In this document: positions 7,962-15,859 of the stretch, piece by piece
How the letters are laid out: the number at the start of each line of letters is the position of its first letter
How positions within the stretch are numbered: the stretch's first letter is position 1
NCBI RefSeq assembly: GCF_017114985.1
Contig: NZ_JABXKP010000088.1
Span: forward strand, 1 to 64,000
Length of the DNA: 64,000 nt
Reading direction: 5' to 3'
From: Nostoc sp. JL33
GTDB taxonomy: Bacteria > Cyanobacteriota > Cyanobacteriia > Cyanobacteriales > Nostocaceae
The notes under the pieces: model-generated
What the model was told of the DNA's origin: nothing
What the model saw: only the letters and a program-made list of their open reading frames with translations
Databases searched by the model: none
Made by a program: the position numbers and the translations under genes

Positions 7962-8374
7962 TCAAACAAATGGATTAAGGATTCTTACTTTGTTATCTAT
8001 TAGCTGATTGTGTTGCATATCTTCTGAGTAAATTATGGAACATTTACCTAGTAAAGCTGTAGCTATAATTAGGCTATCCCAATAAGAGTAGTTATATTTC
8101 GTATTAATTTCTAATGCTTGTATAACTTCTGTTGTGTTAATTGCTTGAACAGGAAAGGTGTTGATTACATCTGATATAATTGTGATTGCATCTGTTCTTG
8201 ATGTAAATTTTTTTCTAGTTAAAACATGAAATAACTCACCCAAAACTTGAGTGCTAACTAAGAGCAATGAGGAATTGTTTTTGATAATTTCTGCAACCTT
8301 ATGGTATTTTTCAGGTGGGTTTTGGCGTAGAGATAAATCCAGAGATTGCTATCGAGAAAAATATTATTGCTCAT
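7962..8374 (-). pseudogene. PIN-domain toxin (VapC-like) with a one-base frameshift
   Basis: From ATG at 8374 the gene encodes MSNNIFLDSNLWIYLYAK with the PIN-type acidic start (LDSN). It then falls out of frame in an A4 run (TTTT on the plus strand at 8320-8323). Adding one A restores NPPEKYHKVAEIIKNNSSLL and joins the 101-codon frame ending at 7962. That frame carries the later PIN features: the Glu in VLGELFHVL and the Asp in NYSYWDSLIIATAL. The start overlaps the end of the upstream antitoxin-like gene by 11 bases. PIN toxins are RNases. As written, the gene is broken, or the base was lost in sequencing. Confidence 0.8.
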
Positions 8375-8600
8375 ATATTTCTTCTCGATTAAATTTGTAA
8401 TCTGGAGGAAGTAAAAAAGAGTAATGATTGACTTTTTCTAAAAAATGGTGGATTTTGGATTCTCCATCATTAATTGTTTGAGTAGATTGAGTTGGTTCCA
8501 AAATTACAATTTGTATGGTTTTACCTTCTAATTCCGGGCTAAGTTTTTCACTCAGAACTAGTTCGCCATTAGTGCAGGTTGCTTGGACAATTTTGAGCAT
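8364..8600 (-). CDS. Putative antitoxin (DUF104/AbrB-like) of the PIN pair
   Basis: The 78-residue protein begins IVQATCTNGELVLSEKLSPELEGKTIQIVIL in broken form: a strand, a turn, a 'GELVL-EKL' motif and a second strand. This resembles DUF104-type and other small beta-rich antitoxins. The acidic tail ends NREEIYEQ. Its last 11 bases overlap the PIN gene start, as is usual for antitoxin-toxin operons. The family assignment is tentative; the operon position is the stronger argument. Confidence 0.6.
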   Translation of the reverse strand: MLKIVQATCTNGELVLSEKLSPELEGKTIQIVILEPTQSTQTINDGESKIHHFLEKVNHYSFLLPPDYKFNREEIYEQ

Positions 8601-8641
8601 AAAATTACTGAAGATGAAAATTGACTTTTTTTCAATGTAAG

Positions 8642-8701
8642 TTAAAACTTTTCAAAAATCTTGACAGCTTCCTTATCGGAGATATTTAATAAACGTCCCA
8701 T
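8642..8701 (-). pseudogene. hicA: hicA toxin remnant (19 codons)
   Basis: The sequence MGRLLNISDKEAVKIFEKF followed by TAA matches the start of HicA toxins, which typically run M-G-x-L-x-x-I-S-x-K-E-A-I-x-x-F/L-E-K-x-G-F. It starts three bases inside the stop region of the upstream hicB, the normal coupling. Everything after helix 1 is missing, including the catalytic His region. Confidence 0.65.
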
Positions 8702-8920
8702 TTATATTACAACTTCCTCGATAAACACTTGCGATTCTTTAACAATATAAGGTTTACTATGTTTAGCTTGAACGTGCAGATATCCTGTAATGGCATCTTT
8801 AATATTTTCAACTGCCTCATCTAGTGTTTTGCCTTGACTCACACAGCCTGGAAGTTCAGGAACCTCAGCAACATAACCTGCATATTCTGAATCAAAAGTA
8901 AAAATCACTTGAAATTTCAT
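8702..8920 (-). CDS. hicB: HicB-family antitoxin, toxin partner truncated
   Basis: The 72-residue protein shows the HicB half-RNase-H-like pattern: FQVIFTFDSEYAGYVAEVPELPGC, then SQGKTLDEAVENIKDAITGYL. HicB proteins bind and block the mRNA-cleaving HicA toxin. Here the downstream hicA is reduced to 19 codons, so this antitoxin is an orphan or may act against other HicA proteins. Two further hicB genes lie at 29519 and 42063. Confidence 0.8.
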   Translation of the reverse strand: MKFQVIFTFDSEYAGYVAEVPELPGCVSQGKTLDEAVENIKDAITGYLHVQAKHSKPYIVKESQVFIEEVVI

Positions 8921-9031
8921 AATAAATTAATCTTGGATAGTTGAGGTCTAGAATAAATATAACGCTCAAAAAGGCGATAAATTAAGAGGCGACAGGCGAT
9001 AAACTAAAGATAAGAAGGTAACAAAGGCGGA

Positions 9032-9379
9032 TTGAAACTGCCGAATTATGAACTGGCAGTTGTGCCACAGCGAAAAATCACTGAGTATCTGTTGTCGCCA
9101 ACTCACCCCGATGGACGCAGCAAGGAAAAGTTTTTCGCTGCGTTTGGTTTTTCAGTAGAGGATTGGGAAACTTTTGCTAAAGCATTACTAAATCATCTTG
9201 CTGATAACTATGTTACAAAGATTGAAGATTCACCATTTGGAACTCGATATGCTGTAGAAGGTACACTGCTTTCACCAGATGGGAGAAACCCGATGATTCG
9301 TTCGGCTTGGTTTATTGAAACAGGGGAAACTATTCCTAAATTTGTTACTTCATACCCACTGAAACGGAGAGAAGAATGA
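9032..9379 (+). CDS. DUF6883-like protein, first gene of a coupled pair
   Basis: The 115-residue protein (TTG start at 9032) opens with KLPNYELAVVPQRKITEYLLSPTHPDGRSK in pieces typical of the small DUF6883 group. That group keeps the motif L-S-x-x-H-P-x-G-x-x-K near residue 20 and later GTRYAVEGTLLSPDGR and IRSAWFIETGE. The next gene starts with a four-base ATGA overlap. The activity is unknown. Position among toxin-antitoxin genes suggests, but does not show, a similar role. Confidence 0.65.
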   Translation: MKLPNYELAVVPQRKITEYLLSPTHPDGRSKEKFFAAFGFSVEDWETFAKALLNHLADNYVTKIEDSPFGTRYAVEGTLLSPDGRNPMIRSAWFIETGETIPKFVTSYPLKRREE

Positions 9380-9600
9380 TTCAAGAACTTGATAGGGTTA
9401 TTCTGACTAGTGATATACCAGAATATAGTTTAGAAGAAGGTGATATAGGTACAGTTGTTTTAGTACATCAGAATGGCAAAGGATATGAGGTTGAATTTGT
9501 CACATTAGATGGAGAAACTGTGGCAATTGTTTCACTCTACAGCATACAAGTACGTCCAATCGGTAGAAGAGAAATTGCGCGATCGCGGCTGATAAATTAA
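9376..9600 (+). CDS. DUF4926 family small protein
   Basis: The 74-residue protein has a compact beta-rich pattern like DUF4926: LDRVILTSDIPEYSLEEGDIGTVV, then VHQNGKGYEVEFVTLDGETVAIVSL. It is coupled to the DUF6883-like gene by an ATGA overlap. A decayed second copy of its start lies at 7835. The fold looks SH3-like and it is probably the small partner of the pair; the function is unknown. Confidence 0.75.
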   Translation: MIQELDRVILTSDIPEYSLEEGDIGTVVLVHQNGKGYEVEFVTLDGETVAIVSLYSIQVRPIGRREIARSRLIN

Positions 9601-9614
9601 TACTATATTGATGG

Positions 9615-10166
9615 CTAATTAATTGCAACAGAAGCCGTAATCAACGATGATAAGAAAGTAATTATTTCTTGGATTAATGGATGTTGTTGTATTATCCTAA
9701 TTTCTTCATCATTTATATTGCTAAATATTCTAGCGTTTATTTGTTGATTATTACCAAATACTCTCTCTAAAAAATCTTTAGGTTTACTTTGAGATAATTG
9801 CCATTCTAAATCATTAAATTGGCGTTGTGCTATTTTCTCAATTAATGATTTATTTTGGAGAAATACAATTTCTAATTCGGGAACTCCCAGAAATACTTGA
9901 AAGGGAGTTCCAAATGATACTTGCTTTAATACATAATTAATTAAATCACGTTTTTCAAATATTTGAGATTCGTTATCTGTGTCTGCATCTAAGACAATAG
10001 CAACAGGTGTTTTACGAGTAGCAAGAAGTGAAGTACCTAAAGAACGCGCTCTGTAAGAACTTTCACCTGCGATAAATTTGATATCTTCACTCAGATGTTT
10101 TGGCAGTAATCTCTGTAAAATTTCTACATCTTTATTATTTTCTGTAATCATGTATGCTAATGTCAT
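9615..10166 (-). CDS. TOPRIM-like protein coupled to a restriction-endonuclease-like gene
   Basis: The 183-residue protein carries a TOPRIM-like pattern. A Glu follows a hydrophobic strand (AYMITENNKD, E9), DAD appears after a second strand (VAIVLDADTD, about 57-63), and a LGVPELEIVFL segment (about 92-102) resembles the acidic helix region of OLD/DUF4276-type TOPRIM proteins. TOPRIM domains use these acids to bind metal for nicking or phosphoryl transfer. Its start overlaps the stop of the upstream nuclease-like gene by four bases, so the two are made together. The exact family was not recognised. Confidence 0.6.
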   Translation of the reverse strand: MTLAYMITENNKDVEILQRLLPKHLSEDIKFIAGESSYRARSLGTSLLATRKTPVAIVLDADTDNESQIFEKRDLINYVLKQVSFGTPFQVFLGVPELEIVFLQNKSLIEKIAQRQFNDLEWQLSQSKPKDFLERVFGNNQQINARIFSNINDEEIRIIQQHPLIQEIITFLSSLITASVAIN

Positions 10167-10718
10167 GAAAAAATCTCCGTTGTAATGTCGTGATTAGGGA
10201 TACCTTTATGAACACAAACACGATATTTTTTAACTAGGAATTTACATATACATTTATTTCCTAGTGAATACTCAATTTCTTCTCCTCCCCACAAGAGAAT
10301 AGTTTGAGGAGCAACAAACCCAGTTAAAATTACGGCGGCTTCTGTAAATCCAGTGCGACTAAACACGCTACCAATTGCTGTTGCTGGTCTTCGTAGTAGT
10401 TGATTTCGTAGCTTTGCTATGGGTTCAATATTAACTTCTTCAGTTGTATCTTTACATTCTATCAGGCAGGCTAGGCTGTCTGTATATACCACTCCGTCAA
10501 TTTGTTCTACTATTTTATCTTGAATTTTTTTTTACAGTATTAGGCCAAGCTACCTCCCCACCATCAAGCTGGAATGCGCGTAAAATTAAATATTCTAATG
10601 CTTTACCTGCATCCCAAAAATTTGAAGTATTTCTTGCTTTAATTTCTGACCATAAAATCATTAAATTATCCCAGTCATAACTAATAATTCTTGCTTGATA
10701 TTCTGCATCTGTGGTCAT
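10163..10718 (-). pseudogene. Restriction-endonuclease-like protein, frameshifted in an A9 run
   Basis: Two frames join into one protein. The first part (10718 down to about 10525) has a helix with Glu (GKALEYLILRAFQLDGG). The second part has IDGVVYTDSLACLIECKDT, giving the D...ExK signature of PD-(D/E)XK nucleases such as the Mrr-type family, then RNQLLRRPATAIGSVFSRTGF. The join lies in nine A residues (T9 at 10525-10533). Removing one restores KKIQDKIVEQIDG and a protein of about 184 residues. The stop overlaps the TOPRIM gene start. Family members cut DNA; this copy is inactive unless slippage or a sequencing error explains the run. Confidence 0.7.
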
Positions 10719-10830
10719 GATTTAATTTTAGAGGATATAATATTTGAAACGTTAACATAACCAAAATCCTGTATCAACGATGATCATATTTATTAGTTAA
10801 TGTATTACACAAAACTTATTTATATGTAGT

Positions 10831-11034
10831 TTATAAATTTTCTTCCACAGAACAACAACCAATTAATCCAATTTCATTAAACTTTTCATAGAGACTTTTT
10901 TCCTGACTATGATTTGCTGATTCTGGTTGTGGATAACGCTTTTTGAGTAACTGAATAAAATCAAGTAGTAAGATTTGAGCTTCTTCTGGTAAAGTATCAA
11001 TATCTTTAGATATGTCTTCAAATTTGATTACCAT
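10831..11034 (-). CDS. DUF2281-like small protein (antitoxin-type)
   Basis: The 67-residue protein has a helical N-terminal half with the pattern ISKDIDTLPEEAQILLLDFIQLLKKRY. This is typical of DUF2281 proteins, which are often encoded next to PIN toxins in cyanobacteria. No toxin gene follows, so it is an orphan here. A related fragment lies at 11185. Confidence 0.6.
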   Translation of the reverse strand: MVIKFEDISKDIDTLPEEAQILLLDFIQLLKKRYPQPESANHSQEKSLYEKFNEIGLIGCCSVEENL

Positions 11035-11184
11035 AATTAACTTCTAAGATTGAGGAAAGTTTTCAGCATTACCCTATTATAAAGTACTTTTAAACCGATC
11101 GCGGCTGATGAATTTATAAAGGCATACAGCCTAAGAATATTTTAAACTTTAAAATAAATTAGTTGATACCAGAGGCTAGAGAAA

Positions 11185-11352
11185 ATGAGCATTGAGGAAA
11201 TTATTATACATAAGGTAAGAATATTACCTCTTGATAAGCAACAAGAGGCATTAGATTTTGTAGAATTTTTACTTGCGAAAATCCAAGTGTCTTATTATAT
11301 TGTTGGGTTTTCTCAACTCAACCTACTTATTGTTATTGGTTTGAAGCAGTGA
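11185..11352 (+). pseudogene. DUF2281-like antitoxin fragment
   Basis: The 55-codon frame starts MSIEEIIIHKVRILPLDKQQ and continues EALDFVEFLLAKIQ, the usual DUF2281 opening. It then loses family character, and its tail overlaps the 3' end of the convergent GIY-YIG gene. It is probably a truncated gene; no toxin partner is seen. Confidence 0.55.
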
Positions 11353-12654
11353 AAATAAAGAATTGGATTGAAGCCATGCGAATAATTTTATCCTTTCACT
11401 ATCATCTGGCTTTGATTTGTACTCACCCTTTTTAATTTCTTCTATAACATTGGTATTATGAAAGCCATACTTGTCTTTCATTAAGTCTTCAAACATAGCT
11501 AATGGAACTAGTAAACTATCAACTTCTGCATCATCTTCACTAAATCTAATCGTTTCATATCTAAACCTATAGCCAGACCATCTAATAGTAGGTAGTCTAT
11601 CTATTTCCTCTTGTAAGCGTTTTATTGTAATATCATTTGGAACATCAGAATTTTTCCTTTTGTACATTATCCACAAGTAAAGATTGTGTCTAACAAAATA
11701 CTTTCCATTGTCGTTAGTACATACTTCTATTTCTATATCATCCACATAAACAAACTGACGAGTCATTATTCTAACTTCACCTTCAGCCATTGGTTCTAAT
11801 TCCTCCCAAGGTTCAGCTTCAACTGTATTTTTATAATTACTATTTAAAGGTTGAATTCTATAAATATTTTCTACTGGGATAGGATCATCTTCTAATGCTT
11901 CTAAACCTGATGTCTTCTCATCATTTTCTTCTTTTTTATCTAAAATTAATTCTAGCTGTTCCCTACTAAATGCCATAAGTTCTATTCCAGCTAGAGTCTG
12001 ACGGTTTGAATTTTCCATGAAGTAAACTAAACTATCAAATGGAGATAAATCTATTCTTAAACCTTTGTATTCAGTCTCCCATAAACCAAATTTACCGGAA
12101 GATTTAGGATAAGTTTTGTATTCTTTCCACTTTAGCGAACTAGCCTTTTTGTTAATGTTTTTTAATGTAGTTCTAATACTGCCAGATAATCCTTTCATCC
12201 CATAAACAGGATATACTAAATATATTGTTGGTGGTTCTCCATCTGATATTGGATCAAAGCCAACTATCATAACATTGAACTTGGCTAACTGCTGAAGACT
12301 TTGCTGCAAAGCAGTTTCGGCTGGAGTTATTTTTCTAATTAATACTACTACTTTAGACCAATTAAGAGGTGGTTTGTATAACTTGATAAACTCATTTTCG
12401 AGATTTGATAGATTTTCTATATCACTACTACAAGTCAACCAACTAATACTAAGAGGATTTTTCCGATTAAATCTTCTTAGCTGATTAAATCTATGATGTG
12501 CTTTCCATCTTTCAACTAAATTAATAGTTCTACCTATATAAATAATCTGACCTTTACTGTCAAATACAAAGTAAATAGCTGCACAATTAGGAAGACGATC
12601 TTTGTCAAGTAAATAAACTGATGGTAATTGAGATATTTTGATGTTTTCTAGCAA
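11323..12654 (-). CDS. GIY-YIG nuclease-domain protein with long unassigned C-terminus
   Basis: The 443-residue protein has an N-terminal GIY-YIG domain (about 25-100). It shows AAIYFVFDSKG, IIYIGRTINLVERWKAHH (with the catalytic-type Arg) and LENEFIKLYKPPLNW with the metal-binding Glu near residue 88. The remaining 340 residues contain an acidic region (about 235-300) and a C-terminal part not recognised here. GIY-YIG domains cut DNA and occur in homing, repair and restriction enzymes. It stands alone at the end of the accessory island, with a 21-bp tandem array upstream. Confidence 0.75.
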   Translation of the reverse strand: MLENIKISQLPSVYLLDKDRLPNCAAIYFVFDSKGQIIYIGRTINLVERWKAHHRFNQLRRFNRKNPLSISWLTCSSDIENLSNLENEFIKLYKPPLNWSKVVVLIRKITPAETALQQSLQQLAKFNVMIVGFDPISDGEPPTIYLVYPVYGMKGLSGSIRTTLKNINKKASSLKWKEYKTYPKSSGKFGLWETEYKGLRIDLSPFDSLVYFMENSNRQTLAGIELMAFSREQLELILDKKEENDEKTSGLEALEDDPIPVENIYRIQPLNSNYKNTVEAEPWEELEPMAEGEVRIMTRQFVYVDDIEIEVCTNDNGKYFVRHNLYLWIMYKRKNSDVPNDITIKRLQEEIDRLPTIRWSGYRFRYETIRFSEDDAEVDSLLVPLAMFEDLMKDKYGFHNTNVIEEIKKGEYKSKPDDSERIKLFAWLQSNSLFSLLQTNNNK

Positions 12655-12908
12655 AATTAGACACCCATAAATAAAAGATATATAATATATATTTTGAATT
12701 CTACTTTATATAAACACCAAAAGCTATCTAATAAAACCGCAAATCTACGCAACCAAACGCCAAATTCTCCGCGTTTCACTGCGTATATCTGCGGTTTGAA
12801 AATCTTTAATGTACTAACGCGATCGCACTTTTCCTCAAGTCTCCACAGTCACGCTGTAATTTCCCCACGCTTCCAGATAAAAGTATCCCGCTTCTAGCTC
12901 AAAAATCA
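12655..12908. other. Intergenic stretch without recognised gene
   Basis: The stretch holds a heterogeneous set of short repeats ('aaccgcaaatctacgcaa', 'gtactaacgcgatcgcac') similar to the sequence just before 13312. No credible coding region is seen. Confidence 0.5.
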
Positions 12909-13085
12909 ACTTTTGCGACTTGTAAACTAAGTTTCTGACTCGTAAACTAACTTTTGCGACTCGTAAACCAGCTTTTGCGACTCGTAAACTAACTTTTGCA
13001 ACTCGTAAACCAGCTTTTGCGACTCGTAAACCAGCTTTTGTGACTCGTAAACTAACTTTTGTGACTCGTAAACTAACTTTTGTTA
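12909..13085. repeat. 21-bp tandem array (about 8 copies)
   Basis: The repeats have the core TTTTGCGACTCGTAAAC with a spacing of 21 bases, one of them 20. Units vary at a few positions (CGA/TGA, CTA/CCA). There are no unique spacers, so this is not a CRISPR. It lies between the GIY-YIG gene and the phosphoketolase-like gene. Confidence 0.8.
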
Positions 13086-13311
13086 ACGGATTTCAGCAAA
13101 TTTATCCCCATTGTTTCTGTCTGCTAAGTTCTCTTCAATAAAAAACGCAAATATACGCATTCCAACGCCATTTTCAGCGTTTGTATACGTATAAATGCGA
13201 TAAAAGTGCAAACAATTCCAGCTTTATTTAATGGGCGTTGCTGAATCTAGGGATGAATATTTCACGCAAAGGAAAATTCAATAAAATTATCCCGCATTTA
13301 TGCAACATCAT

Positions 13312-15525
13312 TTAATGGACTAACGCGATCGCACGTTTTGTCAACGCTTCAGCAGTCAATCCATTAAACGCCATCAACTCACCAGCACTGGCTGTAGTTT
13401 CCCCACGCTTCCACGCAAAAGTATCACGCTTGGCTGTACTCCGCAACAGAATTGGTTCTAACATCCCCGCAGCACCACCAGTAACAGCAATTAACGCATC
13501 GCCATCAAATAATTCGGCAAATTTCGCATCATCCAAGAAACCGCCTTCGGGTTCAGAACAAGTATCCCAAGCAGTATCATGGCTACGGTACAATTGCCGA
13601 GGATTGATCACAGAAATAATCTTGGCACCAATACCTTCAGTTTCTAAGAAAGCAGCAGCTTCAAATACTGGCATTAATGTTAAATCACCAATTACAGCAA
13701 ATACAACTTGCCTATCACCAGCAACTTCATGTAATAACACTGCACCATCGCGTAACCCTTGACGAGTTTGTTCTAAAGTTGTGCGAATTGGTAACGGGGT
13801 TTTACTTGCAGTAATCACAATTCCCTTATTCTTAGTTTTCAACGCCCAGTCATAACAAGCTTGAATACTATTAGCATCAGGCGGAAATAATGGGAAAACA
13901 TTTCCATTTCGCATCAACGAAGCAAAGTAAGCTTCAATTTCTGGACGTTGGTGAGTCCAACCGTTGCGCCCTTGCTCTAATGCGCCTGCTGTGAATAAAG
14001 TAATAGTCGAGGGAGTTTTACGGCGCAATTCTGCCATTGATTGGGTTACAGTTTGCCAAATTGGTACTCCGTTGATGGCAAAAGATTCGTAAGAACACCA
14101 CAAAGTTCTCGCACCCATTAACGCCAAACCGGCAGCTAAACCGGCACAAGCATCTTCACTCAATGGTTCATAAACTTGTCCATTTGGTGCTTGGTTATAT
14201 AAGTCGTCGGTTGTGGGGTGGATAATCTTTAATGCTTGGTTGATGTTGGCAATTCCTGATGCTTCATTACCATCGGCGTTAGTGACAAGGAAATTCTGAT
14301 CTTTATTTCCAACTATTCCTACCAATCGTCCCATCGCTGTTGTGGAAACTTTGGCTTCGCTTCCAACTGCATATTCTTCTAAAGGTAATTCGCCTAAATC
14401 TGGTAATGGAAATTCAAATTCTGTCACCACAGTTTTTGCTGCTGGGCCACCACCGGCGCGTTCTGCATTTGTTCTGACTAATTGCCAAGCTTCCGCAGAC
14501 AAAGCACGGGTTTGCAATGCACTGACAATATGCGGCGCATCTAGCGTATCTTTGGGATACAGATTGTGAGATTTTGCCCCGCGTGCGTGGACTCCTGCAC
14601 CTTTGAGTTGTTTAATAATGAAGACGGTAAGTTTACCACCCAGTGCAAAACGCGCGGCTTTATCCACACCTGAAAGTACTGCTTGAGTGAATGCTAGCCG
14701 CTTCTCGAAGGAAAAGGCGGTACTATCAACGTAATCCCCTGGTTGGTTTTGATCGTCAAAATCCTTGGCATCAACTAATACGACTTCATCAAAACCGTTA
14801 CCTTGCCAATATGCTTGCATCTGTTCGTTGGTTTTCAGGGAAACCATGCTGTGATGTTCTTGGCTGTAACCGTTCCACACCAACACCGGTAAGAAGTTGG
14901 TGACAGCAGGATAAGCAGTATGGAAGTGCGCGATCGCACTTACAATATAAGGCTCACCCAATCCACCATCCCCGACTGTAAAGGGGAATAACTTATCTTT
15001 GTGTAACAGTGCAGCCGCCATTGCAAAGTGTTGCCCTTGTCCCAAAGGCCCCGCAGGTGCGAGAATACCGGGAATGAAACCAGAAAGGTGTCCTAAAAGT
15101 CCGTGCTTTTCTCGGAAGCGATCGCGCAATTCTTGAACTGTAAAAATTCCCATGTCCTCTAGTGAACGATCCAAGAACATGGCACTATAAAATCCGGGGG
15201 CGTGGTGTCCGACTTCAGTAATAATGTTCTTGTATCCCAGCATGACAAGAGATGCGTAAGCTTCTGCTTGGCTGGCGAATCCGCCGGGATGCCCAGAAGC
15301 TTTACTAGCAGTAACTTGTAAAGTCAGGTAGCGCAAGGCATCGGCAGCGAGTAAAGTTTGATATACAGCTGCTTTGTCTGTGGGAGATGCGATCGCTATT
15401 TTGCCCGACTCGATAGCAGGTGTTGCACCATAAGTTTCAAAATCTGGTAAAGCTTCACCAAAATATTGAATCCCTTCAGAAAAATCGGGAAGTGCTGAAG
15501 ATGCCTTTGGGGAGATTGCAGTCAT
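13312..15525 (-). CDS. Phosphoketolase/transketolase-like thiamine-diphosphate enzyme
   Basis: The 737-residue protein belongs to the ThDP-dependent transketolase superfamily and looks closest to phosphoketolases. It has SKASGHPGGFASQAEAY near residue 75, GHHAPGFYSAMF, a GPLGQGQHFAMAAALLHKDK segment and the cofactor motif GDGGLGEPY...WNGYSQEHH (about 182-220). The C-terminal half carries AAGLALMGARTLWCSYESFA and TLFTAGALEQGRNGWTHQRPE. Phosphoketolases split xylulose-5-P or fructose-6-P to acetyl-P. This protein is shorter than the usual 790-800 residues and has GDGGLGEP where classical enzymes have GDGEAETG, so its substrate is less certain. Confidence 0.75.
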   Translation of the reverse strand: MTAISPKASSALPDFSEGIQYFGEALPDFETYGATPAIESGKIAIASPTDKAAVYQTLLAADALRYLTLQVTASKASGHPGGFASQAEAYASLVMLGYKNIITEVGHHAPGFYSAMFLDRSLEDMGIFTVQELRDRFREKHGLLGHLSGFIPGILAPAGPLGQGQHFAMAAALLHKDKLFPFTVGDGGLGEPYIVSAIAHFHTAYPAVTNFLPVLVWNGYSQEHHSMVSLKTNEQMQAYWQGNGFDEVVLVDAKDFDDQNQPGDYVDSTAFSFEKRLAFTQAVLSGVDKAARFALGGKLTVFIIKQLKGAGVHARGAKSHNLYPKDTLDAPHIVSALQTRALSAEAWQLVRTNAERAGGGPAAKTVVTEFEFPLPDLGELPLEEYAVGSEAKVSTTAMGRLVGIVGNKDQNFLVTNADGNEASGIANINQALKIIHPTTDDLYNQAPNGQVYEPLSEDACAGLAAGLALMGARTLWCSYESFAINGVPIWQTVTQSMAELRRKTPSTITLFTAGALEQGRNGWTHQRPEIEAYFASLMRNGNVFPLFPPDANSIQACYDWALKTKNKGIVITASKTPLPIRTTLEQTRQGLRDGAVLLHEVAGDRQVVFAVIGDLTLMPVFEAAAFLETEGIGAKIISVINPRQLYRSHDTAWDTCSEPEGGFLDDAKFAELFDGDALIAVTGGAAGMLEPILLRSTAKRDTFAWKRGETTASAGELMAFNGLTAEALTKRAIALVH

Positions 15526-15859
15526 GCTGAGTACCTTTTGACGATTAGGTGAAACTGTCTGACAATTCAGGTTATCTGGAAAACCCCTTCTTCATCTCTC
15601 TTTTTTTAGGAGAAAGACTTTGAATTTCCCCCCCTACAGCGTTGGTTAGGGGGTTAGATTTTTCGTGGGCTTTTCCAGATGACATGAAAAGTCAGACGAA
15701 ACTGTAGATGCTCGTTGAATTTAACAAAAATTTTACATCTTCGAGGTTGTAACAGTTTATTGCTTTTTTGCAACGTTAGAATAAGTACTTTAAATGGTCA
15801 CGCAACCAAAATTCTAGTTAGTTTAAGTAGTAAAAAAATATTAAGCCGCAAAAAAATTT
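15526..15859. promoter_or_regulatory. Divergent intergenic region between phosphoketolase-like and P450 genes
   Basis: The 334 bases separate two divergent genes and must hold both promoters. A hairpin-forming repeat (CCCCCCTACAGCGTTGGTTAGGGGG, in pieces near 15629-15654) of a type common in Nostoc genomes lies inside. No specific operator was recognised. Confidence 0.4.

Noticed and set aside
12909..13085. CRISPR array
   Set aside because: The units are directly adjacent without unique spacers and no cas genes are near; the same holds for 36109-36360.
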